Notes: generated from the sequence alone by a model not told the origin. A stretch of DNA of 64,000 bases from UBA10649 sp963749905 (GCA_963749905.1 CAVVOF010000004.1:868001-932000), one strand, 5' to 3'; shown: positions 24,814-34,363, counted from the stretch's first letter. A program made the numbers and translations.

Positions 24814-25320
24814 CTACGCCTTGTTGCCTATCAGCGAGTTTCGTGACACTGACCGACACCCAGGCACACGGAGCGTCACGGAGAAGGGGAGAGGGAAAGG
24901 GCGAGCGTTCATGCGTAGATCCGGTGAATCCTCGTGCCGGACCAATGCACCACCCATGCTGATGGGCAGGACGGTGACGCGATGCCTAACGGGGTCCACG
25001 GTGACGAGCGCCCCGGTCTCGAGATGGATTCGCGCCACATCTATGACAGCCAGCAGCTGCTCCCCGACGTCACTCGGCAGGACTGCCTGCGCCTGGAACT
25101 ACACCACGCTGGGCGTAGCAAGTCCCCCGACAGCAAGAAGAGTGCCGAAGTCGAGATCCTGGGTGAGGATGACCTGCCCGTGGCGGTGGGCGTGTTCGAG
25201 GATCACGCGGTCGGGACCGTTCGGCTCGCCAACGTCGATCCAGTGGACGGCCTCGTGACCTGCGGCTGTGAGGAAGTCGACCCACCTCGGGCTGAGGTTC
25301 ATGTCGACGAGGAACCTCAT
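24814..25320 (-). pseudogene. DUF5615 PIN-like toxin, interrupted by an in-frame stop
   Basis: Starts MRFLVDMNLSPRWVDFLTAA with the first acidic PIN-like residue, then VILTQDLDFGTLLAVGG with the conserved D-x-D. After TPSVV a TAG stop occurs at 25099-25101, but the same frame continues with FQAQAVLPSDVGEQLLAVID and ARIHLETGALVTVDPVRHRV-TVLPI, which is the normal DUF5615 C-terminus. One C-to-T change (CAG to TAG) explains it. The frame then runs on past the usual end toward T4. Truncated product of 73 residues may be inactive. Overlaps the DUF433 gene by four bases. Confidence 0.85.
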
Positions 25321-25544
25321 GCGGAGATCGGAATCTCGATCTCCTCGACTCGCCAGGCGGCGTACGCGAGGGCCTGCATCACGTCTTGCTCGTCAAGGTA
25401 CGGGTAGGAGTCCAGGATCTCCGCCATCGACTTGCCCGCCGCGACGAGGCCGACGACGGTGCCGACCGTCACGCGGGTTCCGCCCACGCACGGCTTGCCG
25501 CCCATCACATCGATGGAGCGAGTCACGCGATCATGTGGAGCCAT
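25317..25544 (-). CDS. DUF433 family antitoxin
   Basis: 75 residues from ATG 25544. DUF433 pattern: TRSIDVMGGKPCVGGTRVTV, then GLVAAGKSMAEILDSYPYLD and EQDVMQALAYAAWRVEEIE. DUF433 proteins are winged-helix-like antitoxins that pair with DUF5615 PIN-like proteins, and the order and ATGA overlap here are standard. With the partner broken by a stop, this half may persist alone. Confidence 0.93.
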   Translation of the reverse strand: MAPHDRVTRSIDVMGGKPCVGGTRVTVGTVVGLVAAGKSMAEILDSYPYLDEQDVMQALAYAAWRVEEIEIPISA

Positions 25545-25670
25545 GCCTGATCGATAGCGGCAGTCGGCGATACGGGTCTGGATCGTGCAACGGCCGCCTC
25601 GGTTCACCGCTTCGCAGGCCCTGTGGATGGAGCTCGGTGACAGTCCGGGCTTCGGCACGTCTCGACGTTG

Positions 25671-25910
25671 TTAGGGACGTGCCAACAAGTCGGCGTTCGT
25701 GCGGACTTCGTGGGCGACGCGGCGCCACAAAGCCTGTGGCAGGTCCAGCCCGATTCCGGGAAGCTCCACGTATCGTGCGTCCTTGATCCTCTTCGCGGTG
25801 ACTCGCCCGCCGCGTGTCTGAATGATGGGGTCCTTGTCGGCCCAGGACCGGAGCGTGGCCTCCTGTACCACGACCCCGCTCGGCATGAAGACCGCGGAAT
25901 CGGTGCCCAC
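25671..25910 (-). CDS. Hypothetical protein
   Basis: 79-residue frame (MGTDSAVFMPSGVVVQEATL, ending RTNADLLARP) on the same strand as, and 126 bp upstream of, the DUF433 gene. Composition is plausible for a small soluble protein, with two predicted helices, but I recognise no family and no clear ribosome site. It could be a remnant of a longer regulator. Uncertain whether it is expressed. Confidence 0.35.
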   Translation of the reverse strand: MGTDSAVFMPSGVVVQEATLRSWADKDPIIQTRGGRVTAKRIKDARYVELPGIGLDLPQALWRRVAHEVRTNADLLARP

Positions 25911-25983
25911 CTAGTCAGCCACCTCACGTTCAAGGGCCTCGACCTCGCCGGCAGCCTCATGCGACCTGTTCCGGATCAGCGGA

Positions 25984-27024
25984 TCACTCTGCGGGCAGAT
26001 CCGTGGCGGTCGCGTGCTCCACCGTGCCGTCCGCGCATGACCTCATCACCTGGAGGGCCCACGACACGACGGTGTCCGTCAGTGTCGCATCCACAGGCTG
26101 GCGTAGTTCCTTCTTGTATGCGCGGAGGCTGGCCGGTCCCGGTTGCTGCCTGAGCGTGTGGGTGAGGAGGGGAGGACATTCGACTGTCACCGGTTCGGGA
26201 ACCAGCTCGGAAATGACGTTCAGGTCGGCAGGATCAACCTGCAAGTCCTTGCCTCCCGTGATGGCGAGGACCGGGACCGTGATGGCGCTCAGGTCGCTCT
26301 TGGGGTCATGGGCCATGAACTCCCGGAACCACCTCGCGTTCACGCGTGCCCCACCGATGCGGGCGACGTCTGAGGTAGTCGCCTTCAACTTCGCGTGGTT
26401 CTTGGCCACCTTCGCGATGGGATCGATGCGCAGCAGTCGAAGAGCGCCCCGCACTGGGGCGGGAAGCGATGGGACGACGTTGCGGGCCTGCCACATCAAC
26501 ACTTCCTCTCCGGACGTGGCTGACCCAGAAAGGAGCACGGCTGCGCACGCGCGCGAGTCGTGCGCGGCGAGGTGGGTGGCGATGATGGCCCCTTCGCTGT
26601 GCCCCAGAACCACGATGCGACGCCCGTCGACTTCCGGACGGGCAGCAAGGAACGTCAAGGCGCTCTTGGCGTCATCGGCAAGCTCCCACAGACCCACTGC
26701 GCGCCAGTCTCCGCCGCTGCTCGCACCGACGCCTCGCTTGTCGTACCGCAGGGAAGCGAGGCCGGCCTCGGCTAAGGCGAGGGCCAACTGCCTGGTGATG
26801 TCGAACTTCATCGAGCGGTAGTTCGAGTCCCTGTCCACCGGACCGGACCCGGGAAGGAGAAGGACCACCGGAGGCCGGCCACTCGGGTCGTTCGCCGGCA
26901 TGGTCATAGTTCCGGCAAGGGTGGCGCCGGCGGCTGGAAACGCGACGGCGGACTGCCGAGGCTCTGGATGAGCGAGCGCTGACGAAGGTGACCCGGCACT
27001 GGAGTTCTCCGTGGATGTCATCAT
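25984..27024 (-). CDS. Alpha/beta hydrolase (serine aminopeptidase/DLH-like)
   Basis: 346 residues from ATG 27024, placed one base after the predicted transcription start and so probably leaderless. Motifs: oxyanion region VVLLLPGSGPVDRDSNYRSM, LRYDKRGVGASSGGDW, nucleophile elbow VVLGHSEGAIIATHLAAHDS, acid in VLAITGGKDLQVDP, and His in CPPLLTHTLRQQ. It belongs to the group annotated as alpha/beta hydrolase or prolyl-oligopeptidase-like esterase. Divergent from an ArsR-type regulator across a symmetric promoter. Confidence 0.9.
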   Translation of the reverse strand: MMTSTENSSAGSPSSALAHPEPRQSAVAFPAAGATLAGTMTMPANDPSGRPPVVLLLPGSGPVDRDSNYRSMKFDITRQLALALAEAGLASLRYDKRGVGASSGGDWRAVGLWELADDAKSALTFLAARPEVDGRRIVVLGHSEGAIIATHLAAHDSRACAAVLLSGSATSGEEVLMWQARNVVPSLPAPVRGALRLLRIDPIAKVAKNHAKLKATTSDVARIGGARVNARWFREFMAHDPKSDLSAITVPVLAITGGKDLQVDPADLNVISELVPEPVTVECPPLLTHTLRQQPGPASLRAYKKELRQPVDATLTDTVVSWALQVMRSCADGTVEHATATDLPAE

Positions 27025-27025
27025 G

Positions 27026-27061
27026 CTTGACATTGTTATCACTATTGCGAATAATGTCAAG
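27026..27061. promoter_or_regulatory. Symmetric divergent promoter/operator
   Basis: Nine-base arms CTTGACATT (27026-27034) and AATGTCAAG (27053-27061) form a perfect dyad with an 18-bp centre. Each arm supplies a TTGACA -35 box for one direction; the matching -10 boxes are AATAAT (27050-27055, rightward) and AACAAT (27037-27032, leftward). The two promoters thus overlap face to face. A regulator bound to the dyad would cover both. Confidence 0.7.
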
Positions 27062-27089
27062 TGTGATTCCAAAGAGCGGAAGTGCAGCA

Positions 27090-27614
27090 GTGAACAGCGC
27101 AAAACTTCTCCTTCATCCGGTCCGGCTTCGCATCGTTCAGTCCTTCCTGGGCGACCGCCGGCTGACGACGACCCAGTTGCGCGCGGAAATCGACGACGTC
27201 CCCTCCGCGACCCTGTACCGGCACGTCGCCAAGCTCGCCGACGCGGGCGTCCTGGAGGTCGTGTCCGAACGACAATCCCGAGGCTCGGTGGAGCGAACCT
27301 TCCAACTGGTCCCCGGGGCGGGGAGTGTCGCCGCCGCCGATCTCGCCGCCATGAGCCCGGACGAGCACCGGCAGGCGTTCCTGGTCTTCATGTCCGGAGT
27401 CATCCGCGACTTCGACCGCTACCTTTCAATCGGCGATCCCGACCTCGCCAAGGATCTCGTCGGATACCGGCAGGCCGCGCTGCACCTGACCGACCGCGAA
27501 CTGCGCACGATGACCGCTGAGATCAAGGCCGTTCTCGACAGCCGGCTTGCACTCAAGCCGCGCAAGGGGACTCGTCGACGGGTTCTGTCCACCATCCTCA
27601 TCCCCGCCGACTAG
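27090..27614 (+). CDS. ArsR-type winged-helix transcriptional regulator
   Basis: 174 residues from GTG 27090 with GGAAG eight bases upstream; the ATG at 27054 lies inside the -10 box and is less likely. N-terminal winged helix: SAKLLLHPVRLRIVQSFLGD, TTTQLRAEIDDVPSATLYRH, then VAKLADAGVLEVVSERQSRG. A helical C-terminal domain of ~100 residues follows. Divergent from the hydrolase and probably its repressor through the shared dyad. Confidence 0.88.
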   Translation: MNSAKLLLHPVRLRIVQSFLGDRRLTTTQLRAEIDDVPSATLYRHVAKLADAGVLEVVSERQSRGSVERTFQLVPGAGSVAAADLAAMSPDEHRQAFLVFMSGVIRDFDRYLSIGDPDLAKDLVGYRQAALHLTDRELRTMTAEIKAVLDSRLALKPRKGTRRRVLSTILIPAD

Positions 27615-27702
27615 CTCTCCTCCTGACACAGTTCGTCGCTGCAGCAGGAGCTTCGACGCGGCTGCTTTGACGAACCACTGGGGGTGCGGAGAGGGTGACG
27701 GG

Positions 27703-28032
27703 ATGAAGCGCAATCGCCCCACGAGTCCGCCCGTGCAGGCTCCTTCGACGTTTGCGGGGTTCCGCTTTCCCCCTGTTGTGATCCTCCTGGCGGTCCGCTG
27801 GTACCTGCGCTGCCCGCTGCCCTACCGCGAATTGGAGGAGATCCTCGCCGAGCGCGGCATCGACGTTGATCACGTCACCTTGTTCCGGTGGGTCCAGCGA
27901 TTCACCCCCGAGTTGATCGATGCGGCCCGCCCGCGCCGGCACGCCGTGGGGGACCGGTGGTTCGTCGACGAGGCGTACGTCAAGGTCAACAGGGTGTGGC
28001 GGTGCGTGTACCGGGCGGAGGACCAGCACGGG
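27703..28032 (+). pseudogene. IS6-family transposase, truncated
   Basis: First ~110 residues of an IS6-type DDE transposase: GFRFPPVVILLAVRWYLRCP, LPYRELEEILAERGIDVDHV, TLFRWVQRFTPELIDAARPR, and the first catalytic Asp in DRWFVDEAYVKVNRVWRCVY. Similarity ends at RAEDQHG (28032) where an unrelated 28-codon tail follows (to 28117). The second Asp and the Glu are missing, so it is inactive. It marks past insertion activity in islet I4. Confidence 0.88.
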
Positions 28033-28145
28033 GGCCGACAACATCGACGACTCGTTCTCCACAACCATCGATCTCGTGATCGAGGCGATCGCCGCCCACG
28101 CGACGATTCAACGTTGAGCGCCTATGGAATGGGGAAGGCCCCGAG

Positions 28146-28949
28146 ATGACAGGTGAACTCAACGGCTTCGAGATCAATGCACACGCTGCAGACGCCTATC
28201 GGCGACTCAGCGCGGAACGACAGGGAACGCTCGTGGCTCCAGAAGACGACATGTGGGCAACCTTCGCCGACATCGCCGCGCCCCATTCGCTGACACTCGG
28301 AACGAAACTCGTGGGTCGGTTCTCCGTTGACGAAGACAACCAACTGCATGGCTTCTACATCAGGGACGAGTTCGAGGAGTCAGCGAACGACCTGTTCGTC
28401 CGAGTCATCAACGACATGCGCATCACCGCAATGATGGCATCCACAGTCGATCCAAGATTCCTGTCCCTCAGCCTGACGTCAGGCGGCGCGGCTCAACCGG
28501 TCGCATTGATGTACGACCACATCGCACCGCCACATGGCGACGAAACGTGCGATGTCCGCGTCGCCACTAGCAGCGATCACTCGGCTGCTGTCGCGTTCTA
28601 CCAAGCAGAAACCGGCGCGCCCGACGCGTTCCTGACGTCGTACCTGGCCGAACGCATCGACCTGCACGAGCTCTATCTGGTCGATGCCGACGGCGGGATC
28701 GCCGCGACCGGCGAGTGCCGAGTCGACACACGCGCACCCGGCAACGCGCACCTCGGCCTCGTCGTTGGCATCGGGTTTCGCGGCCAAGGAATGGGCGGCC
28801 GACTCATGCACACCCTCGCCATAGTCTGCAAGGACCAGGCCATGGTGCCCCACTGTTCGACCGAACCCACCAACGTGGCAGCGCAGAAGGTCATTCGTCG
28901 CGCCGGCTTCCGGAACCGTCACCAGGTCTTCCGAGTCGCGATGACATGA
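28146..28949 (+). CDS. GNAT family N-acetyltransferase
   Basis: 267 residues. The last ~130 residues are a GNAT domain with the acetyl-CoA loop LGLVVGIGFRGQGMGGRLMH and the downstream EPTNVAAQKVIRRAGFRNRH segment. The first ~130 residues form a separate domain that I cannot name. ATG 28146 follows a GGGGAAGGCC site. Substrate unknown. Stretch 28950-29154 after it has no gene that I can see. Confidence 0.88.
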   Translation: MTGELNGFEINAHAADAYRRLSAERQGTLVAPEDDMWATFADIAAPHSLTLGTKLVGRFSVDEDNQLHGFYIRDEFEESANDLFVRVINDMRITAMMASTVDPRFLSLSLTSGGAAQPVALMYDHIAPPHGDETCDVRVATSSDHSAAVAFYQAETGAPDAFLTSYLAERIDLHELYLVDADGGIAATGECRVDTRAPGNAHLGLVVGIGFRGQGMGGRLMHTLAIVCKDQAMVPHCSTEPTNVAAQKVIRRAGFRNRHQVFRVAMT

Positions 28950-29154
28950 GTCCGACGCTCGACACCTCCGAGGACCTGCGTTCATCCGGAACCTGACGCG
29001 CACCCATTACGAGCTGGCAGTCAAGGTCGCGCCGGTGTTACGGCTGGCAACCGCAATCGACGAACCGCAGCTCGCGATCTGAACGATCCGCTTCCGCCCA
29101 CGATCCCGCACGCCCTGTGAACGCCTAATGCAGCGGCGCCCTCCTATCCCCTCG

Positions 29155-31671
29155 CTACTCGACGGTGATTGCCTTCAGCACGTCCAGGCGAGCAGCCTTT
29201 CGCGCTGGCATGGCGGCCGCGAGGATCCCGGCCAGCGCCGCTATCGCGATCCACACGGCCAGCTGCGCAGCTGGGACGGTGAAGCTGCGTAGCCCCTCGT
29301 CGTTGAATGCCCGGACGATCACCCATCCGAGCGCCAGGCCCAGGACCGATCCCACTGCGGCACCGAACAGCGCGGTGATGATCGACTCGTCGGTGATCAT
29401 CCACCGCACCTGTCCGCGGGACATACCCACCGCACGCAGCAGCCCGATCTCACGGGTGCGCTCGGCGATGGACAGGGCCAGAGTGTTGGCGATGCCCAGC
29501 ACGGCGATCAGCAGTGCCAGCCCGAGCAGTCCGGTGAAGAGCGCGAGCAGAGCGTCCACCTGCGTGACCGCCGAGGCGATCAGGTCGGAGGTGGTCGTCA
29601 CCATCGTCGCGGGGAAGGCCGCCAGGGCATCCTCGACCGCCGCGCGCCCATCGTCGGTGCCGATCCCGTCGCCGACGGACATCAGGAGCATCGCAGCATC
29701 GTCGCTGCCGCCCAGCAATGACCAGGTCCCCTCGTCGATGACATACGAGCCGAGTGCGGCGTTGGTCAGGGAGCCGGTGATCACGAGTTCCGCGGAGGCA
29801 CCGGAGGGCAGCTGCACGGCGATGGTGTCGCCAACGGCGAGCCCACGCTCCTCCAGCAGTCCGACCTCGACCAGCAGGCCGTCGCCCACGCTCCCGAGCC
29901 GCACGTCAGTGCCGGCGTTGAAGACGCTGTCGATGGTCGACGCCTGCACCGCCGTAACCGTCGACTCCGTTCCGCCCACGCGGGCCGGACCCATGCGCAC
30001 GGCCGACGCCACTTCAATCTCCGGCACCGAGCGGACCGCATCGATGGCCTCCGCCGACACGGGCAGGTAGGGGTTGGAGGACTGGACGGACAGGTCGCCG
30101 GGGAAGGAATCGCTCATCGACGCGGCGATGGAGTCCTTCGCCGAGGATGCGAAGATCGCCGTGAAGACCACGAGCGCGATGCCGATGGTGAGTGCCGCCG
30201 CGGTGGCCGACGTGCGTCGCGGATCGCGGGCGCTGTTGCCGCGGGCCAGCTGCCCTGAGACGCCCGGGAAGGCGCGTCCCACCAGGGAGGTGATCGGCCT
30301 GGTCAGCACCGGTGCGAGCATGAGCACTCCGAGCATTGCGACGATGGCTCCGACCGCAGTCAGCGGCACCTGCGAACCGAGCAGTCCCACGAGGACGGCG
30401 CTCACGCCGAGGGCGAGCACGGACGCTGGCAACCACGCCCGCGCCGGGCGCTCGGCATGCCCGCCGGAGGCCTGCATGGCCGCAACCGGAAGGATGCGGG
30501 CGGCACGAATGGCGGGGACCAGCGCCGATGCCATCGTGACCAATACGCCGACCGCGATCCCGACGACGACGCTCCTCGGCTCCAAGGTCAGCGGGCCGTC
30601 CGGGGGGCCGAAGCCGACGGCGCTCATTCCCGCCTTGATCAACTGCGCCACACCGATTCCGGCGAAGACACCCGCCAGCGAGGCCAGGACTCCCACCACG
30701 AACGCCTCCGCCAGTACGACGAGGACGACCTGCCGGTGGGAGGCGCCGAGCGCCCGCATCAGTGCGAGCTCGCGCGTCCGTTGAGCAACGATGATCTTGA
30801 ACGTGTTGTAGATGATGAACCCGCCGACGAAGATCGCGATGGCCGCGAACGCCAGGAGGGCGACCGTCATGAAGCCGAGCCCCTCGGTGAAGCCCGTGAT
30901 CGCCTCATCGGTCTGCTGGCTCCCGGACACCACCTCGACACTAGGCGGCACCGCAGCAGCCACGGCGGCCACGAGTGCCTCCTGCTCGACGCCCTTCGCT
31001 GCAGCCACGTCAATCAAGGTGACCTGCCCCTCGAGACCCAGGATGCGCTGCGCGTCCCCAAGGCCGATGACCGAGATCGTCGCTCCTGCGAGGTTGTTCG
31101 AGTCTCCGAACGAGGCGATGCCCACCAGGTCGAACGACTGCGAGCCGGTCGCGAACTGGACGTCGACGGAGTCGCCGAGCGCCAACGACGCCAACTGCGC
31201 CGTCGCGGCATCAACCACCAGTTCGCCGCTCTGCATCGGCGCGCGGCCGTTGCCATCGGCGATCCGGAAGGGGTTCAGCCCGGAGTCGTCGATCCACGAG
31301 TACACATAGGTCGGAGCCCCGAGACCGCCGACCGGATCGCCATTGGCATCGATGACCTGGCCGAAGGTGCGCAGGTAGCCCTCGGCGGTTGCCACGCCGT
31401 CGATGGCCCTGACGTCGTCGACGAGGGACTGGTCCATGGTCGCCAGTTCGGACGTCTGCGCGGCGCCGAACTCTGGCTCCGGAGCCCGCACCGTGGCACC
31501 GACGCCGGAGTAGACGTCGCTGAACAGCGAGTCGAAGCGCGCCTGAATGGTGTCGGAGAAGACAAGTGTCCCGACGACGAAGGCGACGCCGAGCATGATG
31601 GATGCGAAGGTGAGTCCGAGCCGTGCCTTGCGGGCGAGCGCCCCCTTGAGTGCGGTGGTCAGCATCGTCAT
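29155..31671 (-). CDS. ABC transporter permease, double FtsX/MacB type
   Basis: 838 residues from ATG 31671 (GTG 31674 possible), overlapping the ATPase stop. Topology: one N-terminal helix, a large periplasmic MacB-like domain (~35-250), three helices with an FtsX signature (FIIYNTFKIIVAQRTRELAL, MRALGASHRQVVLVVLAEAF), a further helix pair, second periplasmic domain (~520-690), and a final FtsX unit (GIANTLALSIAERTREIGLL, RAVGMSRGQVRWMI). Such duplicated permeases of the LolCDE/MacB superfamily handle lipoproteins, peptides or drugs. Regulated perhaps by the two-component system just upstream. Confidence 0.93.
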   Translation of the reverse strand: MTMLTTALKGALARKARLGLTFASIMLGVAFVVGTLVFSDTIQARFDSLFSDVYSGVGATVRAPEPEFGAAQTSELATMDQSLVDDVRAIDGVATAEGYLRTFGQVIDANGDPVGGLGAPTYVYSWIDDSGLNPFRIADGNGRAPMQSGELVVDAATAQLASLALGDSVDVQFATGSQSFDLVGIASFGDSNNLAGATISVIGLGDAQRILGLEGQVTLIDVAAAKGVEQEALVAAVAAAVPPSVEVVSGSQQTDEAITGFTEGLGFMTVALLAFAAIAIFVGGFIIYNTFKIIVAQRTRELALMRALGASHRQVVLVVLAEAFVVGVLASLAGVFAGIGVAQLIKAGMSAVGFGPPDGPLTLEPRSVVVGIAVGVLVTMASALVPAIRAARILPVAAMQASGGHAERPARAWLPASVLALGVSAVLVGLLGSQVPLTAVGAIVAMLGVLMLAPVLTRPITSLVGRAFPGVSGQLARGNSARDPRRTSATAAALTIGIALVVFTAIFASSAKDSIAASMSDSFPGDLSVQSSNPYLPVSAEAIDAVRSVPEIEVASAVRMGPARVGGTESTVTAVQASTIDSVFNAGTDVRLGSVGDGLLVEVGLLEERGLAVGDTIAVQLPSGASAELVITGSLTNAALGSYVIDEGTWSLLGGSDDAAMLLMSVGDGIGTDDGRAAVEDALAAFPATMVTTTSDLIASAVTQVDALLALFTGLLGLALLIAVLGIANTLALSIAERTREIGLLRAVGMSRGQVRWMITDESIITALFGAAVGSVLGLALGWVIVRAFNDEGLRSFTVPAAQLAVWIAIAALAGILAAAMPARKAARLDVLKAITVE

Positions 31672-32423
31672 CACGCCCTGAGGGTCTTCATGCGGTCGAG
31701 CACGGACTCAGCGGTCGGGCCCTCCAGCTGATCGACGACCCGACCGTCCTTCAGGAAGACGACCCGGTCGGCGTAGGAGGCGGCCGTCGGGTCGTGCGTG
31801 ACCATGACGATGGTCTGGCCGAGCTCGCGAACAGCTCTACGCATGAAGCCGAGCAACTCGGCGCCCGCGTGGGAATCCAGATTCCCGGACGGCTCGTCGG
31901 CGAAGATCAGGGCTGGCCGCGAGACCAGTGCTCGGGCGGCGGCGACGCGCTGCTGCTGGCCGCCGGACATCTCCGCCGGTCGATGCTCTAGCCGGTCGTC
32001 GATCCCGACGGCGTCAATCACCGTCGCGAACCACTCGGGATCCGGCTTGCTTCCCGCGATGGTCAGCGGCAGGAGGACGTTCTCACGCGCGGTGAGCGTG
32101 GGGATGAGGTTGAACGACTGGAAGATGAAGCCGACGTGATCGCGACGCAGTCGCGTGAGGCCGCGGTCGCCGAGGGAGCCGAGCTCCTCCTCGCCGATCC
32201 AGGCCTCGCCGTCGTCCAGGCTGTCCAGGCCCGCCATCGTGTGCAGAAGGGTCGACTTCCCCGACCCGGAAGGGCCCATGATCGCCGTGAAAGCGCCGGC
32301 CGCGAACTCGACGTCGACCCCGTCCAGGGCGTGGACCTGCGCTCCCCCCACCCCGTAGGTCTTGCGACCGCCGACCATTCGGGCGGCGACTGTCGTCAAC
32401 GTAATCTCTGGTGCCAGCGTCAT
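31671..32423 (-). CDS. ABC transporter ATP-binding protein (MacB/LolD type)
   Basis: 250 residues from ATG 32423, which has AAGGAGGAG seven bases upstream. Walker A GPSGSGKST, Q-loop IFQSFNLIPTLTARENVLLP, signature EMSGGQQQRVAAARALVSRP, Walker B ALIFADEPSGNLDS and the H-switch VMVTHDP are all intact. The FQSFNL/ENV spelling is typical of partners of FtsX-like permeases. Cotranscribed with the permease. Confidence 0.96.
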   Translation of the reverse strand: MTLAPEITLTTVAARMVGGRKTYGVGGAQVHALDGVDVEFAAGAFTAIMGPSGSGKSTLLHTMAGLDSLDDGEAWIGEEELGSLGDRGLTRLRRDHVGFIFQSFNLIPTLTARENVLLPLTIAGSKPDPEWFATVIDAVGIDDRLEHRPAEMSGGQQQRVAAARALVSRPALIFADEPSGNLDSHAGAELLGFMRRAVRELGQTIVMVTHDPTAASYADRVVFLKDGRVVDQLEGPTAESVLDRMKTLRA

Positions 32424-32555
32424 GGCGCTCCTCCTTGGTTGCTGATGCACCAAGACTCCCGGCGATGGAGTAGTCACCGCGTCCGGCTGAGGGACGGTTC
32501 GTTCGCGGCACCTCAGGAGGACCGCGCTCGCCGCACTACTCCCAGAGGAGGAGAG

Positions 32556-33206
32556 TCAGGAGCCCGGAAGGATGAGGCCTGATTCGTAGGCCACCACGAC
32601 GAGCTGGACGCGGTCACGCAGCCCCAGCTTCGTCAGCAGCCTCGACACATGGGTCTTCACCGTGGTCTCGCCAAGGAAGAGCTCGCTGGCGATCTCGGCG
32701 TTGGTCAAACCGCGAGCAATGCAGCGCAGGACCTCCAACTCGCGTTCGGTGACGGAGTCGAGTCCCTCCGGCTCGCGCGACTGCGGACGTGAGGCGAACT
32801 CCTGGATGAGGCGCTTGGTCACCTGCGGGGCGAGGAGCGCATCCCCGCCGGCCACGACCCTGATGGCGTGGACGAGGTCGTCCGCGGGAGCGTCCTTGAG
32901 CAGGAAGCCGGACGCCCCGGCCCTCAGGGCCCCATACACGTACTCGTCAAGGTCGAAGGTGGTGAGCACCAGGACGGCAACCTCGGGGTGCGCCGTCGTG
33001 ATGCGCTGGGTGGCCTCGATACCGTCCATGCCCGGCATGCGGACGTCCATGAGCACGACGTCCGGCCGCTCCCGATCCACCATACGCACGGCCGCCTCGC
33101 CGTCCCCGGCTTCTCCGGCCACCTCGAAGTCCGCCTCGGAATCCAGCACCATTCGCAGGCCGGTGCGGACCATCTCCTGGTCGTCCACGATGACGACGCG
33201 GGTCAT
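32556..33206 (-). CDS. NarL/LuxR-family response regulator
   Basis: 216 residues. Receiver domain with MTRVVIVDDQEMVRTGLRMV, the phospho-acceptor Asp in DVVLMDVRMPGMDG, the switch Thr in VLVLTTFDLDEYV and Lys in FLLKDAPADDL. C-terminal LuxR-type HTH: SVTERELEVLRCIARGLTNA, ASELFLGETTVKTHVSRLLT. Overlaps its kinase gene by four bases and lies 130 bp upstream of the ABC transporter, a common arrangement in which the regulator controls the exporter. Confidence 0.96.
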   Translation of the reverse strand: MTRVVIVDDQEMVRTGLRMVLDSEADFEVAGEAGDGEAAVRMVDRERPDVVLMDVRMPGMDGIEATQRITTAHPEVAVLVLTTFDLDEYVYGALRAGASGFLLKDAPADDLVHAIRVVAGGDALLAPQVTKRLIQEFASRPQSREPEGLDSVTERELEVLRCIARGLTNAEIASELFLGETTVKTHVSRLLTKLGLRDRVQLVVVAYESGLILPGS

Positions 33207-34363
33207 GCGCGCACCGGGATGGACGCGTGCACGGCGAACCCACCACCATCACGGGCACCCGTGCGCAACTCGCCGGACAGCAGCGCGGCCCGTTCACCCA
33301 TGCCGACGATTCCGTGCCCGCCGCCAACCGACCCGGTGATGCCCCTGCCGTCGTCGACCACCGTGATGTCGAGGCAGTCATCGCCGTACTCAAGCGTTAC
33401 GGCGGCTGACACTCCCGGACCCCCGTGCTTGAGCGCGTTGGTGAGCGACTCCTGAATGATGCGATACGCACTGAGGTCCACGCCCCCCGGCAGCCGCCGA
33501 GGCTCGCCGTTGACGTGCACCGACACCGGAAGGCCGGCACCCGCAAAGTCCGCAACGAGTGGGTCCAAGTCGGCGAGGCCGGGCTGCGGGGCCCGCGAAT
33601 CATCGCCCGCAGGCTCACGTAGGAGCCCGACCATGCGTCGCATCTCCCCCAGGCCCTCACGGCCCGCACTACTGATCGTCGTCAGGGCCTCGCGTACGCG
33701 CGGGTCGTCGGACGGCAGCCGAGAGGCCCCTTCCGCCTGCACAGTCATGAGCGCGATCTGGTGGGCCACCACGTCGTGCAATTCACGAGCGATACGCGCC
33801 CGCTCGTCCGCGACCGCGGCCTGCTCGCTAGCCTCGCGCTCTCGCTCGGCGCTCTCAGCCCGTTCCTCGAGCTGGCGGGTCTCGTACCGACGCTGGTTAA
33901 CCTCGCGTCCCAGATAGAGGACCACCAGTCCCACGGCGGGCATGATGGCCACGTCCTCGTATCCCACCGAGGGATAGATGAGTGCGCCGATCGCCGTATA
34001 CGCAGTGACGGCACCGATGACCGAAAGACCGACGACGAGCGAGCGTCGACTCGTCAGTTCCGATCCGACAGCGTGGATGGCCACGAGCGTCCCGAGCCCG
34101 GCGATGGTAGACGGGTAGTCCAGCCCTCGGTCCACGACCCAGGCGAGCACCACGATGAGCACGACGGAGATCGGATACCTTCGACGCCAGATGAGCGGGA
34201 GCGTCTGCAGCCCGATCAGCAGGATGCCGAAGGCACTCGGCCCGCGAGTGAAGATGTCGGCGACTCCCGGAATCTCGTAGTCACGCAGGGAGATGAGCGA
34301 GAGCACGAACATGCCGATGCCGAGCACGGCGTCGGTCAGCCAAGGCGGGAGGCGACGGTTCAT
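33203..34363 (-). CDS. Sensor histidine kinase (HisKA_3 type)
   Basis: 386 residues. Four to five N-terminal membrane helices (residues ~10-150), a short coiled linker, the phospho-acceptor His in ERARIARELHDVVAHQIALM, and an HATPase_c domain with N-box AYRIIQESLTNALKHGG, G1 VVDDGRGITG and G2 HGIVGMGERAALLSG. There is no large extracellular sensor, typical of the actinobacterial kinases beside exporter operons that sense membrane stress or lipophilic compounds. Overlaps the regulator gene. Confidence 0.95.
   Translation of the reverse strand: MNRRLPPWLTDAVLGIGMFVLSLISLRDYEIPGVADIFTRGPSAFGILLIGLQTLPLIWRRRYPISVVLIVVLAWVVDRGLDYPSTIAGLGTLVAIHAVGSELTSRRSLVVGLSVIGAVTAYTAIGALIYPSVGYEDVAIMPAVGLVVLYLGREVNQRRYETRQLEERAESAEREREASEQAAVADERARIARELHDVVAHQIALMTVQAEGASRLPSDDPRVREALTTISSAGREGLGEMRRMVGLLREPAGDDSRAPQPGLADLDPLVADFAGAGLPVSVHVNGEPRRLPGGVDLSAYRIIQESLTNALKHGGPGVSAAVTLEYGDDCLDITVVDDGRGITGSVGGGHGIVGMGERAALLSGELRTGARDGGGFAVHASIPVRA

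Noticed and set aside
28031..28117. Programmed frameshift of the IS6-type transposase into the following frame
   Set aside because: The second frame continues for only 28 codons with no DDE motif; the element is simply truncated.
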